Below, in pieces: positions 54,687 through 63,910 of a stretch of DNA of 64,000 nucleotides (within the stretch, counting starts at the first letter, position 1; each line of letters starts with the position of its first letter). Source of the DNA: Olsenella sp. kh2p3 (GTDB lineage: Bacteria > Actinomycetota > Coriobacteriia > Coriobacteriales > Atopobiaceae); the NCBI GenBank assembly GCA_900119625.1, contig FPKD01000001.1, positions 620,001 to 684,000 on the forward strand, in the 5' to 3' direction. The position numbers were made by a program, and so were the translations under genes. The notes beneath the pieces were generated by a model. That model was given only the letters and a program-made list of their open reading frames with translations. It was not told the DNA's origin and searched no databases.

Positions 54687-54953
54687 CTAGGCGCGCGCCG
54701 CGGACTGGGCCTCGCGCAGGGCGTGGCTCAGCTGGTCTGCGCAGGAGGTGCGGCGGGGGCCACAGGTGTTGCCCTCAAGCGTGTTTGCAACCTGGTCGAC
54801 GGGCTGGCCCTTAACCAGCTTGCCAATGGCCTTAAGGTTGCCGTTGCAGCCACCCTCAAAGGCAACGCCCTCGATGGTGGAACCGTCATCACTCAGGTCA
54901 ACGTGGATGGCCTGCGAGCAGACGCCTCGAGGCCGGAAGTCATAGTGGAACAT
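54687..54953 (-). CDS. TSCPD-domain small protein
   Basis: An 88-residue protein of the TSCPD (ribonucleotide-reductase-like, TIGR03905) family. Conserved cysteines are seen in GVCSQAI, EGGCNGNLKAIG and TCGPRRTSCADQL. Stand-alone versions are common in anaerobes but have no established function; thiol chemistry or metal binding is likely. It is directly upstream of the Tat lipoprotein gene. The start is ATG 54953. Confidence 0.82.
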   Translation of the reverse strand: MFHYDFRPRGVCSQAIHVDLSDDGSTIEGVAFEGGCNGNLKAIGKLVKGQPVDQVANTLEGNTCGPRRTSCADQLSHALREAQSAARA

Positions 54954-55005
54954 GGATTCCCCTCTTATTGGTCATGCGTGGCGAGAAAAACGCTGGTACA
55001 ACCAT

Positions 55006-56352
55006 CTACTCGAACTCGAGCTTCTCCAGGCGATCAAACACGACATCCTTGCGTACAAGGAAGCTCTGTGGATCAAAGATTGCGTCGAGCTGCTGCGGAG
55101 TGAGCGTACAGCGGCTGTCTGCGGCGAGCTTGTCCTTGAACGACGTGCCCGGTGTGCAGTCCTGCACCTCGTGCCAGGTTGCCATGGCATCGTCCTGAAC
55201 GATCTTGTAGGCCTCCTCGCGCGTGATGCCGGTCTCGACAAGGGCGAGAAGGACCTTGCTCGAGTAGATGAGTCCACGAGTCTTGTTGAGGTTGGCCAGC
55301 ATGCGCTGCGGGTAGAGCACCAGCCCGTCCACAATGCGGATGAGGCACTGGAACATGTGGTCAAGCGCAATGAAGCTATCGGCTTGGGCTACACGCTCGG
55401 CGGAGGAGTGCGAGATGTCACGCTCGTGCCAGAGGGCCACGTTGTCAAAGGCAACCTGGGCATTAGCCTTTACTACGCGAGAGAGGCCACAGACCTTCTC
55501 GGCGGTGATGGGGTTGCGCTTGTGGGGCATGGCCGAGCTGCCCTTCTGACCCTTGCGGAAAGGCTCCTCCACCTCGAGGGTGTCGGTGCGCTGGAGGTTG
55601 CGAATCTCCGTGGCAATGCGCTCGCAGGTAGCCGCCGTGGTGGCAAGGACACCGGCGAGGTAGGCATGGTGGTCGCGCGAGATGACTTGCGTGGAGAGAG
55701 GATCGTGCACCAGGCCAAGGTGCTCGCAGACATACTCCTCGACAAACGGGTCAATCGAGCTGTACGTGCCCACCGCACCAGAGATAGCCCCAAACGCCAC
55801 GTTGGCACGGGCGTCCTTAAGGCGGTCATAGTCGCGCTTAAGCTCCCAGGCCCAGCTGCCAAACTTCATGCCAAAGGTCATGGGCTCGGCATGGATGCCG
55901 TGGGTGCGCCCAACGCAGAGGGTCTCGCGCTCCTCGAAGGCACGGCGCTTGCAAATCTCGCCGAGCTTCTTGCAGTCATCAAGCAGGATGTCCGTTGCCT
56001 GCACCAGCTGGTAACACAGCGCGGTGTCGCCAAGGTCCGAGCTGGTCATGCCAAAGTGGACCCAGCGGCTGGGCTTGGGGTCGCCCACGGGGACGTCTGC
56101 GTCGATGTGACGACCCATGTCGGTGAGGAAGGCAATGACATCATGGTTGGTGACGGCCTCGATGGCGTCGACCTCATCCTTATCAAAGGCGGCGTGCTCG
56201 CGAATCCAGGCTGCCTCCTCCTTGGTGATGCCAATCTTGCCAAGCTCGGCTTGCGCCTCGCATGCGAGGACCTCGATCTCTTGCCAGATGGCGTACTTGT
56301 TCTCCAGCGAGAAGATGTGGCCCATTTCGGGACGGGTATAGCGATCGATCAT
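55006..56352 (-). CDS. purB: Adenylosuccinate lyase
   Basis: A 448-residue member of the fumarase/aspartase superfamily. The signature loop SSAMPHKRNP, bearing the catalytic serine, is near residue 277, and FGMTSSDLGDT near 105. It releases fumarate from SAICAR and from adenylosuccinate, acting twice in purine synthesis. The start ATG 56352 is preceded by AAAGGAAC. It is 53 bp upstream of the TSCPD gene on the same strand. Confidence 0.96.
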   Translation of the reverse strand: MIDRYTRPEMGHIFSLENKYAIWQEIEVLACEAQAELGKIGITKEEAAWIREHAAFDKDEVDAIEAVTNHDVIAFLTDMGRHIDADVPVGDPKPSRWVHFGMTSSDLGDTALCYQLVQATDILLDDCKKLGEICKRRAFEERETLCVGRTHGIHAEPMTFGMKFGSWAWELKRDYDRLKDARANVAFGAISGAVGTYSSIDPFVEEYVCEHLGLVHDPLSTQVISRDHHAYLAGVLATTAATCERIATEIRNLQRTDTLEVEEPFRKGQKGSSAMPHKRNPITAEKVCGLSRVVKANAQVAFDNVALWHERDISHSSAERVAQADSFIALDHMFQCLIRIVDGLVLYPQRMLANLNKTRGLIYSSKVLLALVETGITREEAYKIVQDDAMATWHEVQDCTPGTSFKDKLAADSRCTLTPQQLDAIFDPQSFLVRKDVVFDRLEKLEFE

Positions 56353-56404
56353 CTGCGTTCCTTTCGCAGCGAGGTCTTTGATGCCTTGATTCTACCGCGG
56401 CAGT

Positions 56405-57430
56405 CTATTTGGATGTGGAGGCACGGTGCTGCTTGGCAGCAGCGCGTGTAACGGAACCCGCACGCCGAACAGATGAGCTTGCCGCATCTTGCGCCCTAGA
56501 TACGTAGCCCGTAAGGTCTGCGCCGGTGAAGAGCTTGATGACCCAGAAATAGAGAAGAAGCACGGCAAGGGGCACCAGACAGGATGTCACAATGGTTGCT
56601 GCCACCGTGTCAATTAACTTGTTGAGTTGCTCGCCCACGGCGTTTGCAGCGTCTGCAGCGCCAGAAGCAAGCGCGTCGATTCCACTCGTTATTGCAGACC
56701 CAAGCATCTCGAGAATGTTCTGATTCTGCTCGGTATCCTGATTGCTGTTCTCCTCATAGACAGTTGCGCTTGTTTCGTCTGCCTCTTGGGCGGCCTCTTC
56801 CGCCGCGAGAGACGTCTTGTATTGCTCGTCGATGGTATTGGTGAGTGTGGCACTCACCGGCACAAGCGTTACCAGCGCAATGCCAACCACCACGAGTTTG
56901 GCCGCCCACGTAAACAGAACTTGCCGCGGGCCCCAATCCCTATACGTCCATAGCCAACCAAGTGCAAAGCAAATCCCTATAGGAACCAAGAACCTAAACC
57001 CCACCATGCCAAAGGTGGTAAGGAGAAACTTCTCTAGATAGATGATGGCAAGAACAACCGATAGCTTGCCCGAGAGGTCTGCTAGCTGATTGGCTATGGG
57101 GGTGCCCACGTCATCCGGGATGGCAGACACCGCCACAGATGCTGTTGTGGCAGTTGCAACAAGTCCCAAGGCACCGGTCTTCTGCTTGTCGAGCGTCTCG
57201 TTTACCCCGGTATAGGCTTCAGTCGAAGAGTAGTGTGTCCCAAGTGGAAACTCGCAGATGAGGGCGAGCACCACCAGCACTACCGTCTCTACCACCCTTA
57301 AAGGGGTTGCCAAATCAAACGGCCACCTCTTTGGGGGCGTGGGCAGCTGGTAGTCCGGCTCCGTGGAATCGCGCTGCTCCACGGTAGGTACGACCCTCTG
57401 CAAAGTCTCGCTAAGGTTGCTCTTTGCCAT
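56405..57430 (-). CDS. Hypothetical multi-pass membrane protein under a LexA-like box
   Basis: A 341-residue membrane protein. About five hydrophobic segments are visible (VVETVVLVVLALICEFPL, LGLVATATTASVAVSAI, LVPIGICFALGWLWTY, LVVVGIALVTLVPVSA, IVTSCLVPLAVLLLYFWVI), with an acidic loop rich in Glu and Ala in the middle. I chose ATG 57430, five bases after GGGAG, over ATG 57442. A promoter whose start overlaps a LexA-like palindrome lies just upstream, so it may be induced by DNA damage. No family recognised. Confidence 0.75.
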   Translation of the reverse strand: MAKSNLSETLQRVVPTVEQRDSTEPDYQLPTPPKRWPFDLATPLRVVETVVLVVLALICEFPLGTHYSSTEAYTGVNETLDKQKTGALGLVATATTASVAVSAIPDDVGTPIANQLADLSGKLSVVLAIIYLEKFLLTTFGMVGFRFLVPIGICFALGWLWTYRDWGPRQVLFTWAAKLVVVGIALVTLVPVSATLTNTIDEQYKTSLAAEEAAQEADETSATVYEENSNQDTEQNQNILEMLGSAITSGIDALASGAADAANAVGEQLNKLIDTVAATIVTSCLVPLAVLLLYFWVIKLFTGADLTGYVSRAQDAASSSVRRAGSVTRAAAKQHRASTSK

Positions 57431-57461
57431 ATGCTCTCCCATCTACAGGGATAGAGAAACA

Positions 57462-57507
57462 GAACGTGTGTTCTACTTCATACTACACCACTACGGGCCA
57501 ATGTTAA
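57462..57507 (-). promoter_or_regulatory. Promoter with overlapping LexA-like box
   Basis: Read leftward, TTAACA (57502-57507) and TAGTAT (57480-57485) are 16 bp apart. GAACACACGTTC, of the GAAC-N4-GTTC type, lies at 57462-57473, at the expected transcription start. A repressor there would block the membrane-protein gene that begins at 57430. Confidence 0.5.
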
Positions 57508-57649
57508 TCGAAGACCTTGGGAGCCCCCTCAGCGGCGCCTCCTTGAGGCCAGGCGGCCCAGGCGTAGCCGCCTTGCCGCCGGTTGCCGTTGGGTATAGAA
57601 CAGGCATGTTTCTGTTTTCGCAGGTCACCAGCGTAGAGAGGCGCGGCGC

Positions 57650-58758
57650 ATGCCACGAAAAGATGCCGAAATGGAGCTTGCCCTCGCTCTCAAGCGGCTC
57701 ATTCGGTGCCACCCCCTCGACAAGATCACGGTGACCATACTCGCCACCGAGGCGGCCAAAAAGGTCGCGCGGACCATTGTGGTTGAGAGTGACGGCGCCG
57801 AGAAGCGCATTCCCCTCACCGAGAACGACCAGGTCTACATCACCGACGGCGGTTGCGTCGAGAATGCCACGTGGGGCTCGCAGAACACCGTGGCCAAGGT
57901 CGATCCGGAGATTCGCCCGGGCGGCGGCTGGGACATGTGGCGCCGCATCGCCGCACAGGCCCCGGATGGCTCGCTTGGCCACCCCGTCGTGTTCTGCAGT
58001 GACCCCGAGCAGTCCAACTGGATGAGCGCCACCGTCGATACCGATGACCCCGAGATTCTCTCGGCGATTCAGCACATCTGCCGCCGTGACCCGCTCTCCG
58101 GCCGCGTGGTAACGAGCGGCATCGTGACCGCGCGCGACTCGAAGTAGCTGCTCAGCTGGACCATCAACCGCCAGCCACAGTTCAAGACCCAACCCAAGGG
58201 CCACGTACTTGTGTGGGTGTACGCGCTCTTCACCGACCGCGAGGGCGGCTTTGTCAAGAAGCCCATGCGCGAGTGCACCGGCGCAGAGGTCTGCGAGGAG
58301 TGGCTGTACCACGTTGGCATCCCCGAGGACCGTATCGTGTCGCTGGCACAGGAACATGCCAACACCACCACCTGCTACATGCCCTACATCACGGCCTTCT
58401 TCATGCCCAGGAACGACACGGACAGGCCTAAGGTGGTTCCCGAGGGCGCCGTCAACTTTGCTTTTATCGGGCAATTTGCGAGGTCGCGCGCGACACCATC
58501 TTCACCACCGAGTACTCCATGCGCACCGGCATGGAGGCCGTCTACACGCTGTGCAATGTGGATCGTGGTGCCCCCGAGGTCTGGAGCTCCGTCTACGATG
58601 TGCGTTGCCTGCTTGACGCTACAACCAAGCTGCAGGACGGCCGTAAGGTCACTGACATGAAGCTGCCGCTCATCGAACGGAAGGCGCTTGAGACCGCGCT
58701 CCGCAAGGTCAAGAGCACGGACATCGAGAAGCTGCTCAAGGAGTACGGCGTAATCTAG
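57650..58758 (+). pseudogene. ohyA: Oleate hydratase remnant (C-terminal part) joined to a TetR-like N-terminus
   Basis: The first ~35 codons (MPRKDAEMELALALKRL, then PLDKITVTILA) resemble the start of a TetR-family regulator. From there the sequence becomes the middle and end of oleate hydratase, the FAD enzyme that adds water to unsaturated fatty acids: GAEKRIPLTENDQVYITDGG, KKPMRECTGAEV, MPYITAFFMPR, GAVNFAFIGQFA, TEYSMRTGMEAVY. An in-frame TAG at 58145-58147 replaces an expected Trp codon, and a one-base loss near 58480 shifts the frame. The FAD-binding N-terminus is missing. A terminator remains after it. The gene is dead; a deletion seems to have fused two neighbours. Confidence 0.85.
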
Positions 58759-58779
58759 CCGCTCTAGGAACTGGTGCGG

Positions 58780-58813
58780 AGGCCCGGAGGCGCCACGATT
58801 GCCTCCCGGGCCT
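58780..58813 (+). terminator. Terminator after the oleate hydratase remnant
   Basis: AGGCCCGGAGGC pairs with GCCTCCCGGGCCT with one bulge, followed by TTCTTT. Confidence 0.75.
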
Positions 58814-58850
58814 TTCTTTGCGGCAAGGAACTGCTCACACGGGCTCTTGG

Positions 58851-59100
58851 TGCATAAAAACGCTCTATCGGACGGACATTCTAGCTTTGACGCATAAAAA
58901 CGCGCTATCGGACGGTGCCTTTGGGCTTGCGGTATCAATCTTGCAACTAAGTATGTAAGATACTGAATATTTTTATAGATATTTTCATATTCATGGATAA
59001 TTAGTTTCATGATTGATTGCTGGTCTCTGAGAGACCCGTCCGATAGCGCGTTTTTATGCAGCTGGCCATGAAATCCCGTCCGATAGCGCGTTTTTATGCA
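58851..59100. repeat. Two tandem 25 bp repeats facing two inverted copies around an AT-rich centre
   Basis: A 25 bp element (TGCATAAAAACGC(T/G)C, then TATCGGACGG) occurs at 58851-58875 and 58891-58915, and inverted at 59036-59060 and 59076-59100. The offset inside each pair is exactly 40 bp. The enclosed 120 bp (58916-59035) is strikingly AT-rich for this genome. The gene-free 58759-59164 interval is otherwise filled by terminators. It could be an invertible segment, a small mobile element or a regulated non-coding RNA; nothing in the sequence decides. Confidence 0.85.
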
Positions 59101-59110
59101 GACATAGCAA

Positions 59111-59142
59111 CGGGGCGGGCACGCTCGTGCGCGCTCGCCCCG
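59111..59142. terminator. GC-rich hairpin between the repeats and argH
   Basis: CGGGGCGGGC pairs with GCTCGCCCCG, 22 bp after the argH stop. The T-rich tail (CTTTTGCCCGTTTT) lies on the rightward side, so the direction it serves is unclear. Confidence 0.5.
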
Positions 59143-59164
59143 CTTTTGCCCGTTTTAGACTGCC

Positions 59165-60550
59165 TTACCGACCCTCGTCGGCCGCTAGGCGCTCCTTGGC
59201 CTCCCCGAGCTGGACGCGCACGGCCTTCTCGCCAGTACCGCCATAGGTCACGCGCGCGTTGGCAATTCCGGCAGGATCGAGGTCCTGAGCAATGTCGTCC
59301 CCAAAGAGCGGGCTTGCCGCCTTGAACTCCTCTGCCGTCAGGTCCTCGAGACCCTTGCCATGCTTCTCGCAATAGAGAACCAACTTGCCAACCACCTCGT
59401 GGGCCTCACGGAACGGCGTGCCCTTCTTTGCCAGGTAGTCGGCTACGTCCGTGGCAGCAGTGAACCCCCTGCTCGCCTGCGCGAGCATGACGTCTGCGTT
59501 AACGGTCATGGTCTCAAGCATGCCTGACGCAATGGCCATGCAGTCAAGCAGGGTCTTTGCGGCGTCGGCTGGCCCCTCCTTGCACTCCTGGAGGTCCTTG
59601 TTGTACGCCAGCGGGAGCGACTTCATGGTTGTGAGCAGCGCCATGAGGTCACCGTAGACCCTGCCGGTCTTACCGCGCGTAAGCTCTGCGAAGTCGGGGT
59701 TCTTCTTCTGCGGCATGATGGACGAGCCTGTGGAATAGCTGTCGGAGAGCGTACTGAAGCCAAACTCCGTGCTGCTCCACAGGACGATCTCCTCGCACAG
59801 GCGCGAGAGGTGCATCATGCTCACGGCACAGGCGTAGTCAAGATCGAGCAGGTAGTCGCGATCCGAGACGGCATCCATCGAGTTGGGGATGGCGTGGTCA
59901 AAGCCGAGAATCTCGGTGGTGTACTCGCGGTCGAGCGGGTAGGTTGTGCCTGCGAGCGCCGCAGATCCCAGCGGGTTTGCGTCCGCTGCCGTGCGCGCGG
60001 CAACCAGGCGCGTGTAGTCTCGCGAGAACATCCAGAAGTACGCCAGTACATGGTGCGAGAAGAGCACCGGCTGCGCGTGCTGCAGATGCGTGTAGCCCGG
60101 CATCACCACGCCAAGGTTCTTCTCGGCCACGCTCAGAAGGGTGCGACGAAGCTCGACGTTACCCTCGAGAAGCTCGTCGCAGAGGCGCTTTGCATGGAGT
60201 CGAATGTCGGTGGCCACTTGGTCGTTGCGCGAACGGCCCGTGTGCAGGCGCGCGCCGGGCGTGCCAATATCCGCGGTAAGGGCCTTCTCGACAGCCATGT
60301 GGACGTCTTCGTCGTTCACATCCCAGGCAAAGGTACCGTCCGCGATCTGGCCCGATATCTTCTCGAGCCCCGCGTCGATGGCAGCTGCGTCCGCGTTCGA
60401 GATGATGCCCTGCTTGGCCAGCATCTTGGCATGAGCACGGGACCCCTTGATGTCTTCCTGTGCCATGGCCTTGTCATCCTCGAGCGAAGCGCCAAACTCC
60501 TGCGTGAAGGCGTCGACGCCCTTCTCGAACCTACCGCCCCACAGTGCCAT
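59165..60550 (-). CDS. argH: Argininosuccinate lyase
   Basis: A 461-residue fumarase-superfamily enzyme that cleaves argininosuccinate to arginine and fumarate, the last step of arginine synthesis. The catalytic signature is GSSIMPQKKNP near residue 278; TGRSRNDQVATD and HLQHAQPV are also conserved. The start ATG 60550 follows GAGAGGGG. It is downstream of argG on the same strand with a terminator hairpin between them. Confidence 0.97.
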   Translation of the reverse strand: MALWGGRFEKGVDAFTQEFGASLEDDKAMAQEDIKGSRAHAKMLAKQGIISNADAAAIDAGLEKISGQIADGTFAWDVNDEDVHMAVEKALTADIGTPGARLHTGRSRNDQVATDIRLHAKRLCDELLEGNVELRRTLLSVAEKNLGVVMPGYTHLQHAQPVLFSHHVLAYFWMFSRDYTRLVAARTAADANPLGSAALAGTTYPLDREYTTEILGFDHAIPNSMDAVSDRDYLLDLDYACAVSMMHLSRLCEEIVLWSSTEFGFSTLSDSYSTGSSIMPQKKNPDFAELTRGKTGRVYGDLMALLTTMKSLPLAYNKDLQECKEGPADAAKTLLDCMAIASGMLETMTVNADVMLAQASRGFTAATDVADYLAKKGTPFREAHEVVGKLVLYCEKHGKGLEDLTAEEFKAASPLFGDDIAQDLDPAGIANARVTYGGTGEKAVRVQLGEAKERLAADEGR

Positions 60551-60626
60551 GAGCGCCCCTCTCGATCCTTGTCTGATATGCCTGCTAGCTTAACGCAACG
60601 GCTCGCGGAGACGAGTCGGTAGAAAA

Positions 60627-60654
60627 GCCGCCGCCGGGAACACCCGACGGCGGC
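60627..60654 (-). terminator. Terminator after argG
   Basis: GCCGCCGTCGGG pairs with CCCGGCGGCGGC when read leftward, followed by TTTTCTACC. Some read-through to argH is likely, since no separate argH promoter is evident. Confidence 0.65.
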
Positions 60655-60709
60655 GCCATTCCCTACGCCCTTGCGTGGCAGACCGAGTCTTATCTGCCCA
60701 ATGACGTCT

Positions 60710-61930
60710 CTACTGCAGCTTGGAGCCGGGGCCCTGGACACGAGACCAGGTCTTGGACTGCAGGCCGTGAATGGTAATGAAGCCCTTGGAGGCGGTGTGG
60801 TCGAAGGTGTCGCCCTCGTCGTAGGTGGCAAGGTTGTAGTCGTACAGGCTGTACGGCGAGCGCAGGCCGTCGACGAACAGGCCGCCCTTGCAAAGCTTGA
60901 TGCGCACCTCGCCAGTGACGTACTTCTGCGTGTAGGCGTTGTAGGCGTCGATGGCCTCGCGGTTCTGGGAGTACCAGAGTCCGCGGTAGACCGTGGATGC
61001 CCACTCGACGTCGAGCTTGGCCTTCTGCTTCAGGGTCTCGGCGTCGAGGCACAGGGTCTCGAGCGACTGGTGCGCCTGGATGAGAAGGAGCGCGGCCGGG
61101 CACTCGTAGCACTCACGGCTCTTGATGCCCACGACACGGTCCTCGATCATGTCGATGCGGCCAAAGCCGTTGCGGCCGGCGATCTCGTTGGCCTTGATGA
61201 TGCACTCGAGCAGCGACATCTTCTCGCCGTTGATGGAGACGGGCAGGCCGCCCTCAAAACCAATCACAACGGTCTCGGGGTCGGCAGGGCAGTCCTCGGG
61301 GTTCTTGGTCATCGTCCAGATGTCCGAGGGCGGCTCGTTCCAGGTGTCCTCGAGCACGCCGCACTCGATGGCACGGCCCCACAGGTTGTCGTCGATGGAG
61401 TAGGGCTTCTTGTGGGTGGTGGGCACGGGCACACCGTGGGCCTTAGCCCACTCCATCTCGGAGTCACGCGTGGTGAGGTCCCACTCGCGCACGGGCGCAA
61501 TGATCTCGAGCGACGGGTCAAGGGCGCGAATCGAGGTCTCGAAACGCACCTGGTCATTGCCCTTGCCAGTGCAGCCATGAGCGATGTACTTGGCACCGTA
61601 CTCGTGCGCGATGTCCACGAGGTGCTTGGAGATGATGGGGCGAGAGAGCGCGGAGAGCAGCGGGTAGATGCCCTCGTACTTGCCGTTTGCCCAGATGGCC
61701 TTGGAGACGATGGTCTCGGCGTACTCCTCGCGCATGTCAACGGCCTCGGAGGCGATGGCGCCCATGTCGAGGGCCTTCTGCTTGATCCAAGAGAGGTCCT
61801 TCTCGTCCTGGCCGACATTGCCGCAGATGGCGATGACGTCCATGTTCTTCTCGACCTGCAGCCACTTCACGATGACGGACGTGTCCAGACCACCGGAATA
61901 CGCGAGGACGACCTTTTCCTTCTCAGCCAT
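60710..61930 (-). CDS. argG: Argininosuccinate synthase
   Basis: A 406-residue ATP-dependent ligase joining citrulline and aspartate. The PP-loop AYSGGLDTSV is at residues 10-19, and GCTGKGNDQVRFE and EWDLTTRDSEMEWA are conserved substrate-binding parts. The start ATG 61930 is preceded by AAAGGTG. With argH it converts citrulline to arginine; earlier pathway genes are not in the window. The region 61931-62341 upstream holds no gene that I can support. Confidence 0.97.
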   Translation of the reverse strand: MAEKEKVVLAYSGGLDTSVIVKWLQVEKNMDVIAICGNVGQDEKDLSWIKQKALDMGAIASEAVDMREEYAETIVSKAIWANGKYEGIYPLLSALSRPIISKHLVDIAHEYGAKYIAHGCTGKGNDQVRFETSIRALDPSLEIIAPVREWDLTTRDSEMEWAKAHGVPVPTTHKKPYSIDDNLWGRAIECGVLEDTWNEPPSDIWTMTKNPEDCPADPETVVIGFEGGLPVSINGEKMSLLECIIKANEIAGRNGFGRIDMIEDRVVGIKSRECYECPAALLLIQAHQSLETLCLDAETLKQKAKLDVEWASTVYRGLWYSQNREAIDAYNAYTQKYVTGEVRIKLCKGGLFVDGLRSPYSLYDYNLATYDEGDTFDHTASKGFITIHGLQSKTWSRVQGPGSKLQ

Positions 61931-62341
61931 GTTGGTGCACCTTTCTGTTGTTGGGCCTTGATACCCCTTGCAGACATGCGAACAAACGAGCGCCGTGGTT
62001 GTTTCGCGGCGTCACGAAGAGCCCCCGATCGTGCCGGGCGCTGCTGGGTGCCTTGTCTAGAACTGTCTGTGACGAGAGAGACGACAAGAACCTATGCCAG
62101 CGCACGCGACATCGCGGGGCTGATTCGTCGGTTCTGGCGTCGAAGAGAGACCATGCCATGGCTGCGTGCAGTGCAAATCATGCGTTGGTCACCCCTTCGA
62201 AAAGTGGCGCGCGATATCTCGCGCGGCTGTCGTTGCTATGCGCGACTATAGGCCCGCATGGGGCAGGCTGGCAAGAGCGTACAAGAAAAGAATTCTGCTT
62301 GAAACAAAAGGGTCGCGCTTGTGCGATGGCGGCAATGTAAA

Positions 62342-62374
62342 AGCAGGCCACGGCAACTTGTACCGTGACCTGCT
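62342..62374 (-). terminator. Terminator of the (displaced) tRNA-Lys
   Basis: AGCAGGTCACGG pairs with CCGTGGCCTGCT around a 9-base loop when read leftward, followed by TTTTAC. It would end transcription of the tRNA whose 3' fragment lies just to the right. Confidence 0.7.
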
Positions 62375-62383
62375 AATTTTTAG

Positions 62384-62430
62384 TGGTGCGCCCTGAGGGG
62401 GTCGAACCCTCGACCTTGGGATTAAAAGTC
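62384..62430 (-). other. 3' fragment of tRNA-Lys(UUU): attachment site of an integrative element
   Basis: Read leftward, the sequence has an anticodon loop CTTTTAA, a complete T arm (GAGGGTTCGACCCCCTC), acceptor 3' strand and CCA at 62384-62386. The matching 5' half (acceptor, D arm and 5' anticodon stem) is absent: upstream sequence is unrelated. This is the usual scar where an element has inserted in the 3' end of a tRNA gene; the reconstituted tRNA should lie at the far end, beyond the window. Confidence 0.85.
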
Positions 62431-62614
62431 TCTTTTGCTTGACGCTTGCGAATGTCTCTCGATGCCGCATATTGAAGCAATCTATACCATTTAACTGCTT
62501 GTTTGCGTAGCTCAATGATTCTCACTGTCATTGACTGATATACTCTCATCGAGAAATGAGTTACGCAATCTGTACGCAATTCGTTACACACCCAGCGGCG
62601 CGGGAGGCATTGCC

Positions 62615-63910
62615 ATGGCATGCGAGTACGGCAGGGGGACCGTCTTCAAGGGGCGCAAGAGCTGGCGCGGCAAGATTCACCGCGTGGACCCGGAGGGCAA
62701 CGGGCGCTACCTCACTAAGACCCTGCACGAGGAGAACGGCGACCCGATACCCTGCGACCCCAAGACCAACAGAGGCCGCAACCGCGCGATAGCCGCCCTC
62801 GCACGCTGGCGCGGCGAGCTTCTGGCGGCGGAGGCCGAGGACGAGGCCGCAGAGGCCCGTAGCGCCTCGCTGTCGGGCGTCACGCTTGGGGAGTACCTGA
62901 ACGCCTACCTGGACGGCCTCAAGGCATCACACAGCGTTGAGCGGTCGACCATGACGGCCTACCAGGCGAGCGCGCGCAAGGTGGCGGAGGCGCTTGGTAG
63001 CGTGGAGGTAACGGAGCTGAAGCGGGAGCAGGTGCAGGAGTGGGAGTCACGGCTGCTGAACGCCGACGGCCTGTCCCCCCGCTCTGTCACCAAGCACCAC
63101 AGGCTGCTCTCGCAGGCCCTCAAGGCTGCCGTGGAGAACGGGCAGCTGGCGGCGAACCCGTGCGAGGGCGTGAGGCTGCCCAAGAGGCACCGGGAGCAGC
63201 CCCACGCCATGACCAAGGACGCGGCCAACAGGCTTCTGGGAACCCTCGCGGCAATGCCGCAGAAGCGGGCCGTAGCGGCGGCGAGGATTGCGCTCACAAG
63301 CGGCCTCAGGGTTGGTGAGGTGTGCGCCCTCACGTGGGCGGACGCAGACGCCGACGCGGGCGTGCTGCACGTGAGCAAGGCGGTTGGCATGGGTGGCGGC
63401 GGGGCGTACGTCAAGGCCCCCAAGAACCCGTACTCCGTGCGAGACGTGCCAATTACCCCACAGCTCAGGGCCGCGCTGGACGCGAGGCGGGCCGAGGTCA
63501 TGGCCGAGGCGGAGGACCTGGGCGTGCTGCCTACGCCCGAGCAGCTGGCATCCTGCTACGTCATAGGCGGGCTTGACGGGCGGTTTCCCACGCCGAGTGT
63601 GGTGAGTCGCGAGTGGGGGCAGCTCCGCGACCTGCTGGGAATCACCGACGCAAACGGCAACCCGCTGAAGTTCCACGACCTCAGGCACACGTGGGCGACC
63701 ATCGCCGTTCAGAGCGGGGCAGACATAAAGAGCATCTCCGCAATCATGGGCCACGCCGACGCATCAATGACCCTCAACACGTACGCGAGCAGCGACGCCG
63801 ACGCAAGGCAGCTGGCGGCGGAGAAGATCTCCCGGTTCATGGGCGAGGCCCCGAGGCACGGCGACGTGGAGGCGTTCAGGCCGACCGGGACGGAAGGCAG
63901 GCAGTCATGA
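62615..63910 (+). CDS. int: Tyrosine recombinase (site-specific integrase)
   Basis: A 431-residue integrase. Residues about 15-60 form an AP2-like arm-type DNA-binding part, about 85-170 a core-binding (SAM-like) domain, and about 190-410 the catalytic domain with Arg in TSGLRVGEV, HDLRHTWA, GH in MGHADASM and the nucleophile Tyr in LNTYAS. The start ATG 62615 follows GGGAGG; the open frame to 62531 is less likely. It should recombine the tRNA-Lys site 185 bp to its left. Its stop overlaps the next start (ATGA). Confidence 0.93.
   Translation: MACEYGRGTVFKGRKSWRGKIHRVDPEGNGRYLTKTLHEENGDPIPCDPKTNRGRNRAIAALARWRGELLAAEAEDEAAEARSASLSGVTLGEYLNAYLDGLKASHSVERSTMTAYQASARKVAEALGSVEVTELKREQVQEWESRLLNADGLSPRSVTKHHRLLSQALKAAVENGQLAANPCEGVRLPKRHREQPHAMTKDAANRLLGTLAAMPQKRAVAAARIALTSGLRVGEVCALTWADADADAGVLHVSKAVGMGGGGAYVKAPKNPYSVRDVPITPQLRAALDARRAEVMAEAEDLGVLPTPEQLASCYVIGGLDGRFPTPSVVSREWGQLRDLLGITDANGNPLKFHDLRHTWATIAVQSGADIKSISAIMGHADASMTLNTYASSDADARQLAAEKISRFMGEAPRHGDVEAFRPTGTEGRQS

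Noticed and set aside
61948-62340. Open frame between argG and the tRNA-Lys fragment
   Set aside because: It has no ribosome site, mixed low-quality composition and overlaps the argG upstream region.
62384-62460. A complete tRNA-Lys gene
   Set aside because: Acceptor 5' strand, D arm and 5' anticodon stem are absent on the right side; only the 3' part is present.
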